In this document: one piece after another, positions 7,164-14,171 of the stretch | Position numbering within the stretch: position 1 is the first letter of the stretch | How the letters are laid out: the number at the start of each line of letters is the position of its first letter | NCBI GenBank assembly: GCA_934131055.1 | Contig: CAKOZB010000026.1 | Span: 1 to 14,324, forward strand | Length of the DNA: 14,324 nucleotides | Reading direction: 5' to 3' | Source of the DNA: an uncultured Clostridia bacterium | GTDB taxonomy: Bacteria; Bacillota; Clostridia; TANB77; CAG-508 | Program-made: the position numbers and the translations under genes | Notes under the pieces: model-generated | What the model was told of the DNA's origin: nothing | Databases searched by the model: none | What the model saw: only the letters and a program-made list of their open reading frames with translations

Positions 7164-7871
7164 AGCTTGTGCATTTCTTTTTTCTATATTTTTCATAATA
7201 TTTTTATCTTTTTTTGCTTTACTATTTTCATTAAAGCTTTCATATTGTTTAGTTGTTTTTGCCAGCATTAGTGCAATATAAAGTAGATGAGATATTTTCG
7301 TAGCAACTTTTATATTCATTTTTACCGAATAAATATTTTTTGGTTGATAAATAGGTTGTACACTATATATTACTGTTTTAGATATTTTTTGCTTCTTGCC
7401 AAACTTTGCTCTCGCTAATATATTAGGAATTATTGCAGATATTATCCCTATCAAATACGATGTAATCACATAATCTTCTGTTCCAATAGAAATGTTTGCC
7501 TTAAATTCATTTAATTCAACTTTTGTATTTAATATTAATCTTCGTATTTTGGTATTTTTTAGTATAATTGCCACTTCTTTTTTTGCAGTCTTTTTCATCT
7601 TTTCCGCTTCTGCTTTATTATTTTGTTCATAACTTTTTATTTTGTTATTTAATTTTAAAATCTTCTTTTTATTTAAGCATACCTTTATCCAGTGTAGCTT
7701 TCCTATTTTTAAAGAAATACTCACTTTTAATTTCTTATTATTCTGTTTCTTGTCTATATTACTCATGTCTAAGTTTTGTATCTCAAATTCTATTTTTGAT
7801 ATTATAATCATTATCAATAATAACAATACTAATGCAATTGTTCCTAATAAAATATAAAAAACTAATATCAA
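7158..7871 (-). CDS. DUF2953 membrane-anchored protein (YtfI-like)
   Basis: The 237-residue protein starts with a hydrophobic segment (about residues 3-25, FYILLGTIALVLLLLIMIII) that should anchor it in the membrane. A lysine-rich, probably extracytoplasmic or peripheral region follows. The DUF2953 hallmark is the stretch GTEDYVITSYLIGIISAIIP near 131-150 and the later SVQPIYQPKNIYSVKMNIK near 170-188. The start codon is TTG, with AGGAG nine bases upstream. Its function is not established; in B. subtilis the homologue ytfI lies directly upstream of ytfJ (gerW), the same order as here, which points to a role linked to sporulation. It lies 139 bases after scpA. The middle is unusually rich in Lys and Asn, in line with the base composition. 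Confidence 0.82.
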   Translation of the reverse strand: MILVFYILLGTIALVLLLLIMIIISKIEFEIQNLDMSNIDKKQNNKKLKVSISLKIGKLHWIKVCLNKKKILKLNNKIKSYEQNNKAEAEKMKKTAKKEVAIILKNTKIRRLILNTKVELNEFKANISIGTEDYVITSYLIGIISAIIPNILARAKFGKKQKISKTVIYSVQPIYQPKNIYSVKMNIKVATKISHLLYIALMLAKTTKQYESFNENSKAKKDKNIMKNIEKRNAQAV

Positions 7872-8010
7872 AATAAATCACTCCTATCTATTAGAGTATT
7901 TTGTATTAGTTTTTCCATTTATTACTATTTTAATCATTACAATTATTATTTCAATTATTTGATTCCATTCATTCTTAGTATTTCTATTATTTTTTCATCT
8001 ATAGCCACAT

Positions 8011-8769
8011 CTAGACTTGTCCATTTTTATTCTTCTCTACAGAAATATCTCCAAATAGGTTTTCTTGGCTTGTAATTACTTTGCTTCTTCTTGATAATTC
8101 TAATAATCCAGAAAAAGCAGTTACAACTTCTTCTTTTTCACATTTTTTTAAAGAGAAGAGTGCATTAAAAACAAACTTAGGTCTATTTACAAGTTCTCTA
8201 AGCATTTCTTTTACCTTGCTTGCAACAGTATATTTATCTGTTATTGCTATCTTTTCAATATTACTTGCATTTTGATTTACCTTTTCTTGATTTACTCGAA
8301 CAACATTTGCATACACATCTATAATCAGTTGCTTATCATAGTCTCTTTCAAGTTTCTGTTTAGGTAATTTAATTTCGTCTGGAGTTTTATAAAATCTAAC
8401 AGAATTTTCTTCGTACATAGACTTCAAAGTTTTTGTAATTTCTTTATATTTCTTATACTCAATAATTCTTCTTAACAATTCCTCTTCCGAAATTTCTTCA
8501 CTCTCTTCATTATCACTTGGTAATAAACTCTTTGATTTTAAATATATTAGAGTCGATGCCATAACTAGAAATTCACTTGTTACTTCCAAATTCATCTCTT
8601 CCATTTTGTTTATGTACTCAATATATTGGTCTGTAATCTCGCTTAATTTAATATCATTTATATTCATTTTATTTTTATCTATTAAGTGGCACAATAAATC
8701 TAATGGTCCTTCAAAATTTTCTATCTTAATAGCATATTTATTTGTTTCTAATGTTAATATATTTGGCAT
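8011..8769 (-). CDS. scpA: Segregation and condensation protein A (kleisin)
   Basis: ScpA bridges the SMC heads and recruits ScpB in the bacterial condensin complex that compacts and separates chromosomes. Family hallmarks are the N-terminal YAIKIENFEGPLDLLCHLID (about residues 13-32 from this start), IKLSEITDQYIEYI, EFLVMASTLIYLKSKSLLP and the C-terminal winged-helix part with VTAFSGLLELSRRSKV, then a final FGDI motif. The 252-residue length is normal. I placed the start at the ATG at 8769 because AAAGGA lies 11 bases upstream; an ATG at 8781 would add four residues but sits directly on the ribosome binding site. scpB, almost always the next gene, is not present: only 139 bases separate scpA from the DUF2953 gene. 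A hairpin repeat lies just upstream. Confidence 0.96.
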   Translation of the reverse strand: MPNILTLETNKYAIKIENFEGPLDLLCHLIDKNKMNINDIKLSEITDQYIEYINKMEEMNLEVTSEFLVMASTLIYLKSKSLLPSDNEESEEISEEELLRRIIEYKKYKEITKTLKSMYEENSVRFYKTPDEIKLPKQKLERDYDKQLIIDVYANVVRVNQEKVNQNASNIEKIAITDKYTVASKVKEMLRELVNRPKFVFNALFSLKKCEKEEVVTAFSGLLELSRRSKVITSQENLFGDISVEKNKNGQV

Positions 8770-8803
8770 TTTCTGTTGCATCCTTTCTCATTGTGCAAAT
8801 CCG

Positions 8804-8928
8804 AGTTGGAAAAGAATTAAATTTTGGCAAGGAAAATAAAGGTTTAAAGGCAAGGGCGCATACGTGTTGTATGTAACCGCGTTTGAAACAAAATTTGACG
8901 TAGCCAAAATTGTAATTCTTTTTCAACT
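8804..8928. repeat. 125-base nested hairpin element between recX and scpA (possible miniature inverted-repeat element)
   Basis: The arms 8804-8828 and 8903-8928 are complementary over 25 positions with one G-U pair and one bulged base. Inside lies a smaller hairpin: CATAC (8859-8863), a five-base loop, GTATG (8869-8873), with further partial pairing between GTTTAAA (8842-8848) and TTTGAAAC (8882-8889). The central 45 bases are more GC-rich than the surroundings. It begins 8 bases after the recX stop and ends before the scpA ribosome binding site. No U-run follows on either strand, so it is not a normal terminator. A 62-residue open frame across it (8738-8926) looks like a by-product of the repeat. 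No target duplication is obvious. Confidence 0.75.
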
Positions 8929-8935
8929 ATTTCCT

Positions 8936-9388
8936 TTAATCATCTAATAACTCTATAGCTTGTCTAATATTGCTAGTCTTATAACCTTTTTTTAATAAAT
9001 ATTGAATAATAGCCTCTTCATCCATTTGATTTTGCTTTTTTATAATTATTGTTTTAGCTGATTTTGTCTCGTAATTTTCCATTTCTTCATCATGACTATT
9101 TATATAATCTTCGATTAAATCATTTGGAATTCCTTTTGACATAAGCTTATATCTCACTTCTTTTAAAGAAAGATTGTTTAGAGCCATAAATTCATTAATA
9201 GCTCTTTCTATGTAATTGTTATCATCAATATACCCGTTTTCTTCTAGCTCTTCTATTATATCATGTAACATTTCATTTTCAATAGCATTGTAAAATTTAT
9301 TTTGTACTTCTTTTTTACTTCTTTTCTTATATAAAACATACTTTAAAACTTTTGATTTTTCCTTATCGTATTCTTCAATTGTATACAT
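8936..9388 (-). CDS. recX: RecX, regulator of RecA
   Basis: RecX binds RecA filaments and limits or modulates RecA activity. The 150 residues show the expected tandem three-helix repeats: KVLKYVLYKKRSKKEVQNKF near 13-32 (the conserved L..R..S..El..kl pattern), EELEENGYIDDNNYIERAIN near 46-65, then NLSLKEVRYKLMSKGIPNDL and a last repeat with IIQYLLKKGYKTSNIRQAIE. Length is within the family's range. An AGAGGA site precedes the ATG. recA lies 1.7 kb upstream on the same strand but is separated by a terminator and an AbiE-type gene pair. A candidate promoter lies in the 52-base gap between the toxin gene and recX. Confidence 0.93.
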   Translation of the reverse strand: MYTIEEYDKEKSKVLKYVLYKKRSKKEVQNKFYNAIENEMLHDIIEELEENGYIDDNNYIERAINEFMALNNLSLKEVRYKLMSKGIPNDLIEDYINSHDEEMENYETKSAKTIIIKKQNQMDEEAIIQYLLKKGYKTSNIRQAIELLDD

Positions 9389-9408
9389 ATTATTCCTCTT
9401 TCATTAGC

Positions 9409-9437
9409 ATTTTACTATAAACATTTGACAGTCGCAA
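9409..9437 (-). promoter_or_regulatory. Candidate promoter for recX
   Basis: TTGCGA (9432-9437; four of six -35 bases), a 17-base spacer and TAAAAT (9409-9414; five of six -10 bases) lie in the short gap between the AbiEii-type gene and recX. The predicted start is about 15 bases before the recX ATG, so the leader would barely hold the AGAGGA site. No terminator separates recX from the toxin gene, so read-through is also possible. Confidence 0.45.
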
Positions 9438-9440
9438 GTT

Positions 9441-10298
9441 CTATTCAATATTTTTTTCTTTATATATCTCTGCAACCTTGAACAAAACTAAAATTAAATC
9501 GTTAAATTGGATATCTTCCGCATAAAAATTTTGTTTTCTATATTTTTCCCACATTTGCTGCAGTCCATCATCATGTCGCATTTCTTTTATAATATTTTCG
9601 CAATCATTTACTATATTTAAAGTTTCTCTATGCATTGCTGTCTCTCTTATAGCTTGTTTCAATATAATTGAATTTATATTTTTATATTGTGTATTTATAA
9701 GCATATAAACATCATAAAAGTCTCTTATTCTTGTCGTTAATATATTTCTTCTTATAATTGTTTCAAATTTTTCTGCAATTATTGTTTCTAAATTATATGA
9801 CCATATTTGAATCTTTCTATCTTCTAACATTAATTCAAAACTATATCTTACTTCCTTATATGTTATCTTGTCACCAGTTGTAATATCAATTCTCATAATT
9901 ACAGGCAATTCATTATTATATTTTGCTTCTATTGAAGCTCTATATCCACCATATTCATCCTGTTCCCTTATTTTCTCAACTTTTTTTAAATTTAAAATAA
10001 CATTATCCTTTATATCTAATCCGCATATTTCTTTTAATATACATGTTATATTTTCTTCATCTAGATTAAAGCCTTTAATTGTGGTATCCATATCCATTGT
10101 AGTTCTACTGTCTATCCCTAGCATTGCTGATATTAACAATCCACCCTTTAATATAAAATTATCTCTGTATTTTGATATAGAAATTCTTTCTAACAGCCTC
10201 TCTAGCATATATGTTTGTAAAACTGCTTGTGCTGCAATTTTATCTTTCTTAGCAATATTATTTATAATTGCCTTAAAACTATTTGTATTTCGTTCCAC
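9441..10298 (-). CDS. abiEii: AbiEii/AbiGii-type nucleotidyltransferase toxin
   Basis: This is the toxin half of an AbiE-type pair (type IV toxin-antitoxin, phage abortive infection). The 285 residues carry the family's nucleotidyltransferase motifs: ILKGGLLIS at 49-57, the metal-binding RTTMDMD at 65-71, a further Asp in MRIDITTG at 135-142, and the EK(F)..I.RR....RIRDFYD pattern at 176-196. Family toxins are reported to act by nucleotide transfer, with GTP preference for AbiEii and tRNA modification shown for related MenT toxins; the target here is unknown. Translation starts at a GTG that shares its first G with the TAG stop of the antitoxin gene (TAGTG). GGAGG lies 7 bases upstream, so the two are almost certainly co-translated. 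The key residues look intact, so the toxin is probably functional. Confidence 0.9.
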   Translation of the reverse strand: MERNTNSFKAIINNIAKKDKIAAQAVLQTYMLERLLERISISKYRDNFILKGGLLISAMLGIDSRTTMDMDTTIKGFNLDEENITCILKEICGLDIKDNVILNLKKVEKIREQDEYGGYRASIEAKYNNELPVIMRIDITTGDKITYKEVRYSFELMLEDRKIQIWSYNLETIIAEKFETIIRRNILTTRIRDFYDVYMLINTQYKNINSIILKQAIRETAMHRETLNIVNDCENIIKEMRHDDGLQQMWEKYRKQNFYAEDIQFNDLILVLFKVAEIYKEKNIE

Positions 10299-10879
10299 TA
10301 TAAAACCTCCGAATAATATCTAATAATCTTTTCAATCCTAAAAATTTTAGCATATTTCATTAGAAGTATATAATTACTATCTTTTTGTGAAAAGTATTCT
10401 TTTACTGCCATATTTAGTATTTGTGGATCCATTTTATTTCTAGATTTTATAATATCACATATTGTTCTTTCTTTATTATATATTCTTATCTTTGTACCAT
10501 CTTGTAATTCTTTTATTTCGATTCCAATCATATAGTATTTATTTTCTATATAATGTACATTTATTAGTTCATTATGCACGGTTATATTCCTTGGAAAAGT
10601 TAAATCAAGTTTCAACGGAGTTCTATCCGTTAAATTATGAAAATATAAAGCTGTATTATATGAAAAAATACCTTTTTTATATCTCTCACCAATTACAAAA
10701 AACTCATTAACATTTCTTTCTTTCTTAACATAAATTCCTCGTGCAACTTTTTCTATATAACCGCTTTTTTCTAATTGATTTATATACTGTAAATGAATAT
10801 TTTTTTCCCTTAGTTCTCTTGAAAGTAATATTCCATTATTTTCTTCTATTATCTTTTTTATCAGCTCAACGTTACTCAT
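10298..10879 (-). CDS. abiEi: AbiEi-type antitoxin and autorepressor
   Basis: AbiEi antitoxins neutralise the nucleotidyltransferase toxin without stable binding and repress their own operon through an N-terminal winged helix-turn-helix. From the ATG at 10879 the protein has 193 residues. Residues 1-55 form the winged-helix domain (LIKKIIEENNGILLSRELRE, then a GYIEKVARGIYVKK wing). The rest matches the AbiEi C-terminal region with FSYNTALYFHNLTDRTP at about 72-88, and ERTICDIIKSRNKMDP at about 137-152. The start has a GGCGGTGA site nearby; the frame runs 13 codons further to 10918, but that ATG lies inside the predicted promoter. It overlaps the toxin gene by one base. The promoter contains an inverted repeat that fits negative autoregulation. 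Confidence 0.9.
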   Translation of the reverse strand: MSNVELIKKIIEENNGILLSRELREKNIHLQYINQLEKSGYIEKVARGIYVKKERNVNEFFVIGERYKKGIFSYNTALYFHNLTDRTPLKLDLTFPRNITVHNELINVHYIENKYYMIGIEIKELQDGTKIRIYNKERTICDIIKSRNKMDPQILNMAVKEYFSQKDSNYILLMKYAKIFRIEKIIRYYSEVL

Positions 10880-10902
10880 AAATATCACCGCCTTGATTTT
10901 CT

Positions 10903-10938
10903 TACCGATATTATACAATATTTCGGTACAAAAATCAA
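10903..10938 (-). promoter_or_regulatory. abiE promoter with overlapping palindromic operator
   Basis: The minus strand has -35 TTGATT (10933-10938), a 17-base spacer and a perfect -10 TATAAT (10910-10915). TACCGA (10903-10908) and TCGGTA (10923-10928) are perfect six-base inverted arms 14 bases apart that bracket the -10. A protein bound to both arms would block RNA polymerase. Known AbiEi antitoxins bind inverted repeats in their own promoter, so AbiEi is the obvious candidate ligand. Confidence 0.72.
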
Positions 10939-10971
10939 TATAATATATTTTCCTGCGTTATTCTCTAAATT

Positions 10972-11023
10972 CAAAAATAGGAAAAAGAATTCTAAATTAT
11001 ATTTTTTAGAATGTTTTCCCTAT
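10972..11023 (-). terminator. Hairpin terminator after recA
   Basis: On the minus strand the stem ATAGGGAAAACATTCTAAA pairs with TTTAGAATTCTTTTTCCTAT (arms 11005-11023 and 10977-10996, with a small internal mismatch) around an 8-base AT loop, followed by five U. It begins about 36 bases after the recA stop. It should stop most recA transcripts before the abiE pair and recX. Confidence 0.82.
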
Positions 11024-11058
11024 CCTTAGTTATTACTCACCAGTATCTATATTTACTT

Positions 11059-12126
11059 TTACTCTTCTTCAGTTGGTTCTGTTTCTTGTTCAGCATCTAC
11101 TTCCATTTCGTCGCTTAAGCTCTTTTCGAATGCTTCGTTGAATTTTGCTCTTACTTTTTTCTCTACTTCTGCCATTATTTCAGGGTTTTCTTCAAAGTAT
11201 TTCTTAGCATTTTCTCTACCTTGTCCAATTCTTGTTCCGTCATAAGCAAACCAAGAACCACTCTTTTCAACTATGTCTAGGTTTACACCTAAATCTAGTA
11301 TATTTCCAGATTTTGATATTCCTTTTCCATATATGATATCAAATTCAGCCTCTCTGAATGGAGGAGCTACTTTATTTTTTACAACTTTTACTCTTACTCT
11401 GTTTCCAAATACTTCTCCATCTTGTTTTAAGTTTTCTGTTTTTCTTATGTCTAATCTTACAGAAGCATAGAATTTTAAAGCTCTTCCTCCTGGAGTTGTT
11501 TCTGGATTTCCAAACATTATTCCAACTTTTTCTCTTAATTGGTTTATAAATACTATTGCAGTATTTGATTTATTTAATACACCAGCTAATTTTCTTAAAG
11601 CTTGTGACATTAATCTAGCTTGAAGACCAACATGTGCATCTCCCATGTCTCCATCTATTTCAGCCTTTGGAACAAGTGCTGCAACAGAGTCTACTACTAT
11701 AATATCTATAGCACCACTTCTAACAAGAGCCTCTGCTATTTCAAGTGCTTGCTCTCCTGTATCTGGTTGTGAAACTATCAAATTATCTATATCAACACCT
11801 AAGTGTTTTGCATAAACTGGATCTAATGCATGCTCAGCATCTATAAACGCTGCTTCTCCGCCTCTCTTTTGGCATTCTGCAATCATATGTAATGCAAGAG
11901 TTGTTTTTCCTGAAGATTCAGGTCCAAATATTTCTATTATTCTTCCCTTTGGAATTCCACCAATTCCTAAAGCAACGTCAAGGCTTAAAGCTCCTGTTGG
12001 TATAGATTCTACATTCATTGCTGTAAAATCTCCAAGCTTCATTACTGAGCCTTTTCCAAATTGTTTTTCTATTTGACCTAATGCTGATTCTAGTGCTTTT
12101 TTCTTTTCACTGTTTTCTAAACTCAT
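11059..12126 (-). CDS. recA: RecA recombinase
   Basis: RecA forms filaments on single-stranded DNA, drives strand exchange and activates LexA self-cleavage. The 355 residues are full length. Visible motifs are the Walker A loop GPESSGKTT at 68-76, Walker B IIVVD at 142-146, the loop L2 segment [13 protein letters not shown] at 207-219, and an acidic C-terminus ([17 protein letters not shown]) as in most RecA proteins. AGGAGGA lies 9 bases upstream of the ATG. The 272-base upstream gap holds a consensus promoter and two LexA-box-like palindromes, and a terminator follows the gene. Usually recX comes next in related genomes; here an AbiE pair intervenes. Confidence 0.98.
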   Translation of the reverse strand: MSLENSEKKKALESALGQIEKQFGKGSVMKLGDFTAMNVESIPTGALSLDVALGIGGIPKGRIIEIFGPESSGKTTLALHMIAECQKRGGEAAFIDAEHALDPVYAKHLGVDIDNLIVSQPDTGEQALEIAEALVRSGAIDIIVVDSVAALVPKAEIDGDMGDAHVGLQARLMSQALRKLAGVLNKSNTAIVFINQLREKVGIMFGNPETTPGGRALKFYASVRLDIRKTENLKQDGEVFGNRVRVKVVKNKVAPPFREAEFDIIYGKGISKSGNILDLGVNLDIVEKSGSWFAYDGTRIGQGRENAKKYFEENPEIMAEVEKKVRAKFNEAFEKSLSDEMEVDAEQETEPTEEE

Positions 12127-12184
12127 AAATTTTTCCTCCTAAATTTTGAAATAATAATGTTTTAGTTATCCCCCAACAACTATT

Positions 12185-12196
12185 AAACATATGTTT
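12185..12196. promoter_or_regulatory. LexA-box-like palindrome downstream of the recA promoter
   Basis: AAACATATGTTT is a perfect 12-base palindrome centred about 16 bases after the predicted recA transcription start. It resembles the Gram-positive/clostridial LexA operator (GAAC-N4-GTTC and variants with GTTT). Repression of recA from this position fits SOS control. Confidence 0.65.
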
Positions 12197-12213
12197 GCGT
12201 TTTCTATGTGACT

Positions 12214-12241
12214 ATTATATATCAAATTTAAAATTTGTCAA
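12214..12241 (-). promoter_or_regulatory. Sigma-A promoter of recA
   Basis: Both hexamers match the consensus perfectly: TTGACA (12236-12241) and TATAAT (12214-12219), with a 16-base spacer. The predicted start near 12207 leaves a leader of about 80 bases before the recA ATG. Such a strong promoter suggests that repression, not weakness, keeps recA expression low. Confidence 0.85.
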
Positions 12242-12251
12242 TAGTTTTTTC

Positions 12252-12263
12252 AAACATTTGTTT
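12252..12263. promoter_or_regulatory. Second LexA-box-like site upstream of the recA promoter
   Basis: AAACATTTGTTT has five-base complementary arms around a two-base centre and shares AAAC-N4-GTTT with the site at 12185-12196. It lies 10 bases upstream of the -35, 67 bases centre to centre from the first site. It is less symmetrical than the first. Confidence 0.45.
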
Positions 12264-12398
12264 TTATTTTTAATAAAATATTTTAATCAATCTTTTCTTT
12301 TTTTTAATATTGTTACTTTTTGATTATACATTTTTACCATTACTAGAATAATACCTTCAAAATAACTTTTAAATTTTTTCTAGCAATATTTTCAAAAT

Positions 12399-13994
12399 TT
12401 ATCTTCTGTACCAGCCTTCTATCCCATAAAAAGTTGAATAATTGTTTGGCTCAACTGTTCCAACCATTGATTGTGTTGATATTGTTATATTTTTGCTTCT
12501 ATATAATCCCACAAAAGGAACATCTTCTTTATACAAACTATATATTTTTTGATATATTTCTTTCAATTGTTTGTTTTCTTTAGTTATACTTGCATTATGC
12601 ATTAATTCAGACATAGAATCACTACTATAATTTGATATATTTCCTGCCGAGAAATAATATGTTAAATCTGGACTATAACTAGTATACACTCCAGTTAATA
12701 GTATTTGGTAGTTTCTATCGTCAACATATTTATTATATTTTTCGTTCGAAACTTTATCTAATGTAACATCTATTCCTATTTCCTCTAGCTGTTTTTCTAT
12801 TAGCTCTGCAACAGCAACGCGTGATTCGTTTGATTTATCTACCGATATTTTTAGTCTTAAAGTTTTTGTACGCCCTCCAATATTTTTCTTCCATCTGTTA
12901 TTAATATAAGTCCAGCCACCATCTTCTAGTACTTTCTTTGCTTGTTCTGCATTATAACCAGAGCTTGCGGTGTTTTCGGTATATAAAAAGTTACCATAAT
13001 CTAAAGGATAATCTGCTACTGAATTTTGATTATTGTATACTGATGAAACAACATTACTCTTATCTATTGCATAGCTTATAGCTTGTCTTACCTCTTTAAA
13101 CTGAACAAGTTCATCCGCGCAATTAAAACTTAAAAAATCAAACTGTCTTCCCGGATATTCTGTCTTGTTAAATCCAATTGTGCCAATATATTCTTGGAAA
13201 TTTGGATTTGATGTGTTTATTAAGTCAATATTTCCTATTTTAAAACTGTTGTACACTTCACCCATAGATGAATATAAATTTATTTTTATATTGTCTAATT
13301 TTAATTCTGTTACTCCTGTAGTACTCTTCCATTTGTCAAACTTTGCAAGTGTTACATTATTACTACTAATATTTGTAATCTTGTATCTTCCTGTTCCAAT
13401 TGGCATTTTACTACTTGTAAAAAAATCTTCTCCATAATAATAATTGCTAGACATTATCGGAAAAATCAAATTATACTCGAAAAACGGAATATCACTATCC
13501 AATGTTATTTTTAAAGTAGTTGCATCAATTACCTCAGTTTCTGCAATATGTGCCACATTATAGCTGTATACTGAGTTCCCCTTCTTTAGTAAATCTATTG
13601 TAAATGCTATATCTTTAGCAATAAAAGGTGTATTATCATGCCATACAGCATTAGAAACAGTTTTTACAACATAAATTTTATCACCCGTTTTTGAACATTC
13701 CTTTGCAAGGCAAGGCTCCAATTGATAATCTTTTGTCAAAGTAAAAAGTGGTTCATAAATAAGAGTATCAATATTAATAATGTCTTTATTTTGAGTAATT
13801 AGTGGATTCATAGTATCATAATTTGTAATTCCCATACGCAAATCTCGAATAATATTTTCTTCAACCACAGTACTAGAATCTTGATTATTTTCTTCTTCTT
13901 TATTTTGATTATTATAAATTCTATAACCTGCATATGCTATAATTCCAACTGCAAATATTATAAAAATATACTTAAATATACTACTAACTTTCAT
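12399..13994 (-). CDS. Family 5 (peptide/oligopeptide-type) substrate-binding protein, membrane-anchored
   Basis: The protein belongs to the SBP_bac_5 family (OppA/DppA-like), which captures peptides or similar solutes for ABC importers. From the ATG at 13994 it has 531 residues; AGGA lies 9 bases upstream, while the ATG at 14015 of the same frame lacks a site. Features: a hydrophobic segment at about 7-24 (FKYIFIIFAVGIIAYAGYRI), the family start RDLRMGITNYDTMNPLITQN near 49-68, VSNAVWHDNTPFIAKDIAFT near 107-126, and RQAISYAIDKSNVV with a C-terminal FVGLYRS. There is no lipobox cysteine after the hydrophobic segment, so it is probably an uncleaved membrane anchor rather than a lipoprotein. 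No permease or ATPase gene lies beside it. A promoter with an inverted repeat lies upstream. The ligand cannot be inferred. Confidence 0.88.
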   Translation of the reverse strand: MKVSSIFKYIFIIFAVGIIAYAGYRIYNNQNKEEENNQDSSTVVEENIIRDLRMGITNYDTMNPLITQNKDIINIDTLIYEPLFTLTKDYQLEPCLAKECSKTGDKIYVVKTVSNAVWHDNTPFIAKDIAFTIDLLKKGNSVYSYNVAHIAETEVIDATTLKITLDSDIPFFEYNLIFPIMSSNYYYGEDFFTSSKMPIGTGRYKITNISSNNVTLAKFDKWKSTTGVTELKLDNIKINLYSSMGEVYNSFKIGNIDLINTSNPNFQEYIGTIGFNKTEYPGRQFDFLSFNCADELVQFKEVRQAISYAIDKSNVVSSVYNNQNSVADYPLDYGNFLYTENTASSGYNAEQAKKVLEDGGWTYINNRWKKNIGGRTKTLRLKISVDKSNESRVAVAELIEKQLEEIGIDVTLDKVSNEKYNKYVDDRNYQILLTGVYTSYSPDLTYYFSAGNISNYSSDSMSELMHNASITKENKQLKEIYQKIYSLYKEDVPFVGLYRSKNITISTQSMVGTVEPNNYSTFYGIEGWYRR

Positions 13995-14019
13995 TATTCG
14001 TAATCCTTTCTCCATGCTA

Positions 14020-14068
14020 ATAATACATTAAAATAATACCAATTTCAATACCTTTATTGTATTATTTT
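14020..14068 (-). promoter_or_regulatory. Promoter of the substrate-binding protein gene with flanking inverted repeat
   Basis: TTGAAA (14043-14048), a 17-base spacer and TATTAT (14020-14025) form a good sigma-A promoter about 20 bases before the start codon's ribosome binding site. Perfect ten-base arms, AAAATAATAC (14030-14039) and GTATTATTTT (14059-14068), bracket the -35 box with 19 bases between them. That position suits an operator, but the arms are almost entirely A and T. Confidence 0.55.
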
Positions 14069-14074
14069 TTCTTA

Positions 14075-14104
14075 ATGGAATTATTTTTAACAAAATAATT
14101 CCAT
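14075..14104. repeat. Perfect 13-base inverted repeat with 4-base loop
   Basis: ATGGAATTATTTT (14075-14087) and AAAATAATTCCAT (14092-14104) are exactly complementary around TAAC. It sits between the spoVS terminator and the promoter of the substrate-binding protein gene, 26 bases upstream of the -35. No U-run follows on the minus strand, so it is not a standard terminator. It might be a regulator site or a transcript hairpin. Confidence 0.6.
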
Positions 14105-14116
14105 ATATAAAAGCAT

Positions 14117-14147
14117 ACAAAAAGGACATGTTTATTATCCATGCCCT
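14117..14147 (-). terminator. Terminator after spoVS
   Basis: On the minus strand AGGGCATG (14140-14147) pairs with CATGTCCT (14123-14130), counting one G-U pair, around a nine-base loop and is followed by TTTTTG. It starts 24 bases after the spoVS stop. Confidence 0.85.
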
Positions 14148-14171
14148 ATTATTTATCAACTTAAAAATACT

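Noticed and set aside
7955..8026. A minus-strand frame after scpA reading TSLDVAIDEKIIEILRMNGI that looks protein-like
   Set aside because: Only about 23 codons, with a stop just before it, no start codon or ribosome binding site, and no match to the ScpB C-terminus that I know. scpA itself ends in the normal FGDI motif, so no frameshift is needed.
8738..8926. 62-codon minus-strand frame overlapping the hairpin and the start of scpA
   Set aside because: It lies mostly within the inverted repeat, overlaps scpA in another frame, and lacks a clear ribosome binding site.
9868..10323. Long plus-strand frame of 151 codons
   Set aside because: It is antisense to the AbiEii gene, has low-complexity hydrophobic composition and no family features; a shadow of the real gene.
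12339..12387. Inverted repeat ATTACTAGAA / TTCTAGCAAT after the substrate-binding protein gene as a terminator
   Set aside because: The ten-base arms pair well, but the loop is 29 bases and no U-run follows, so termination is not supported.
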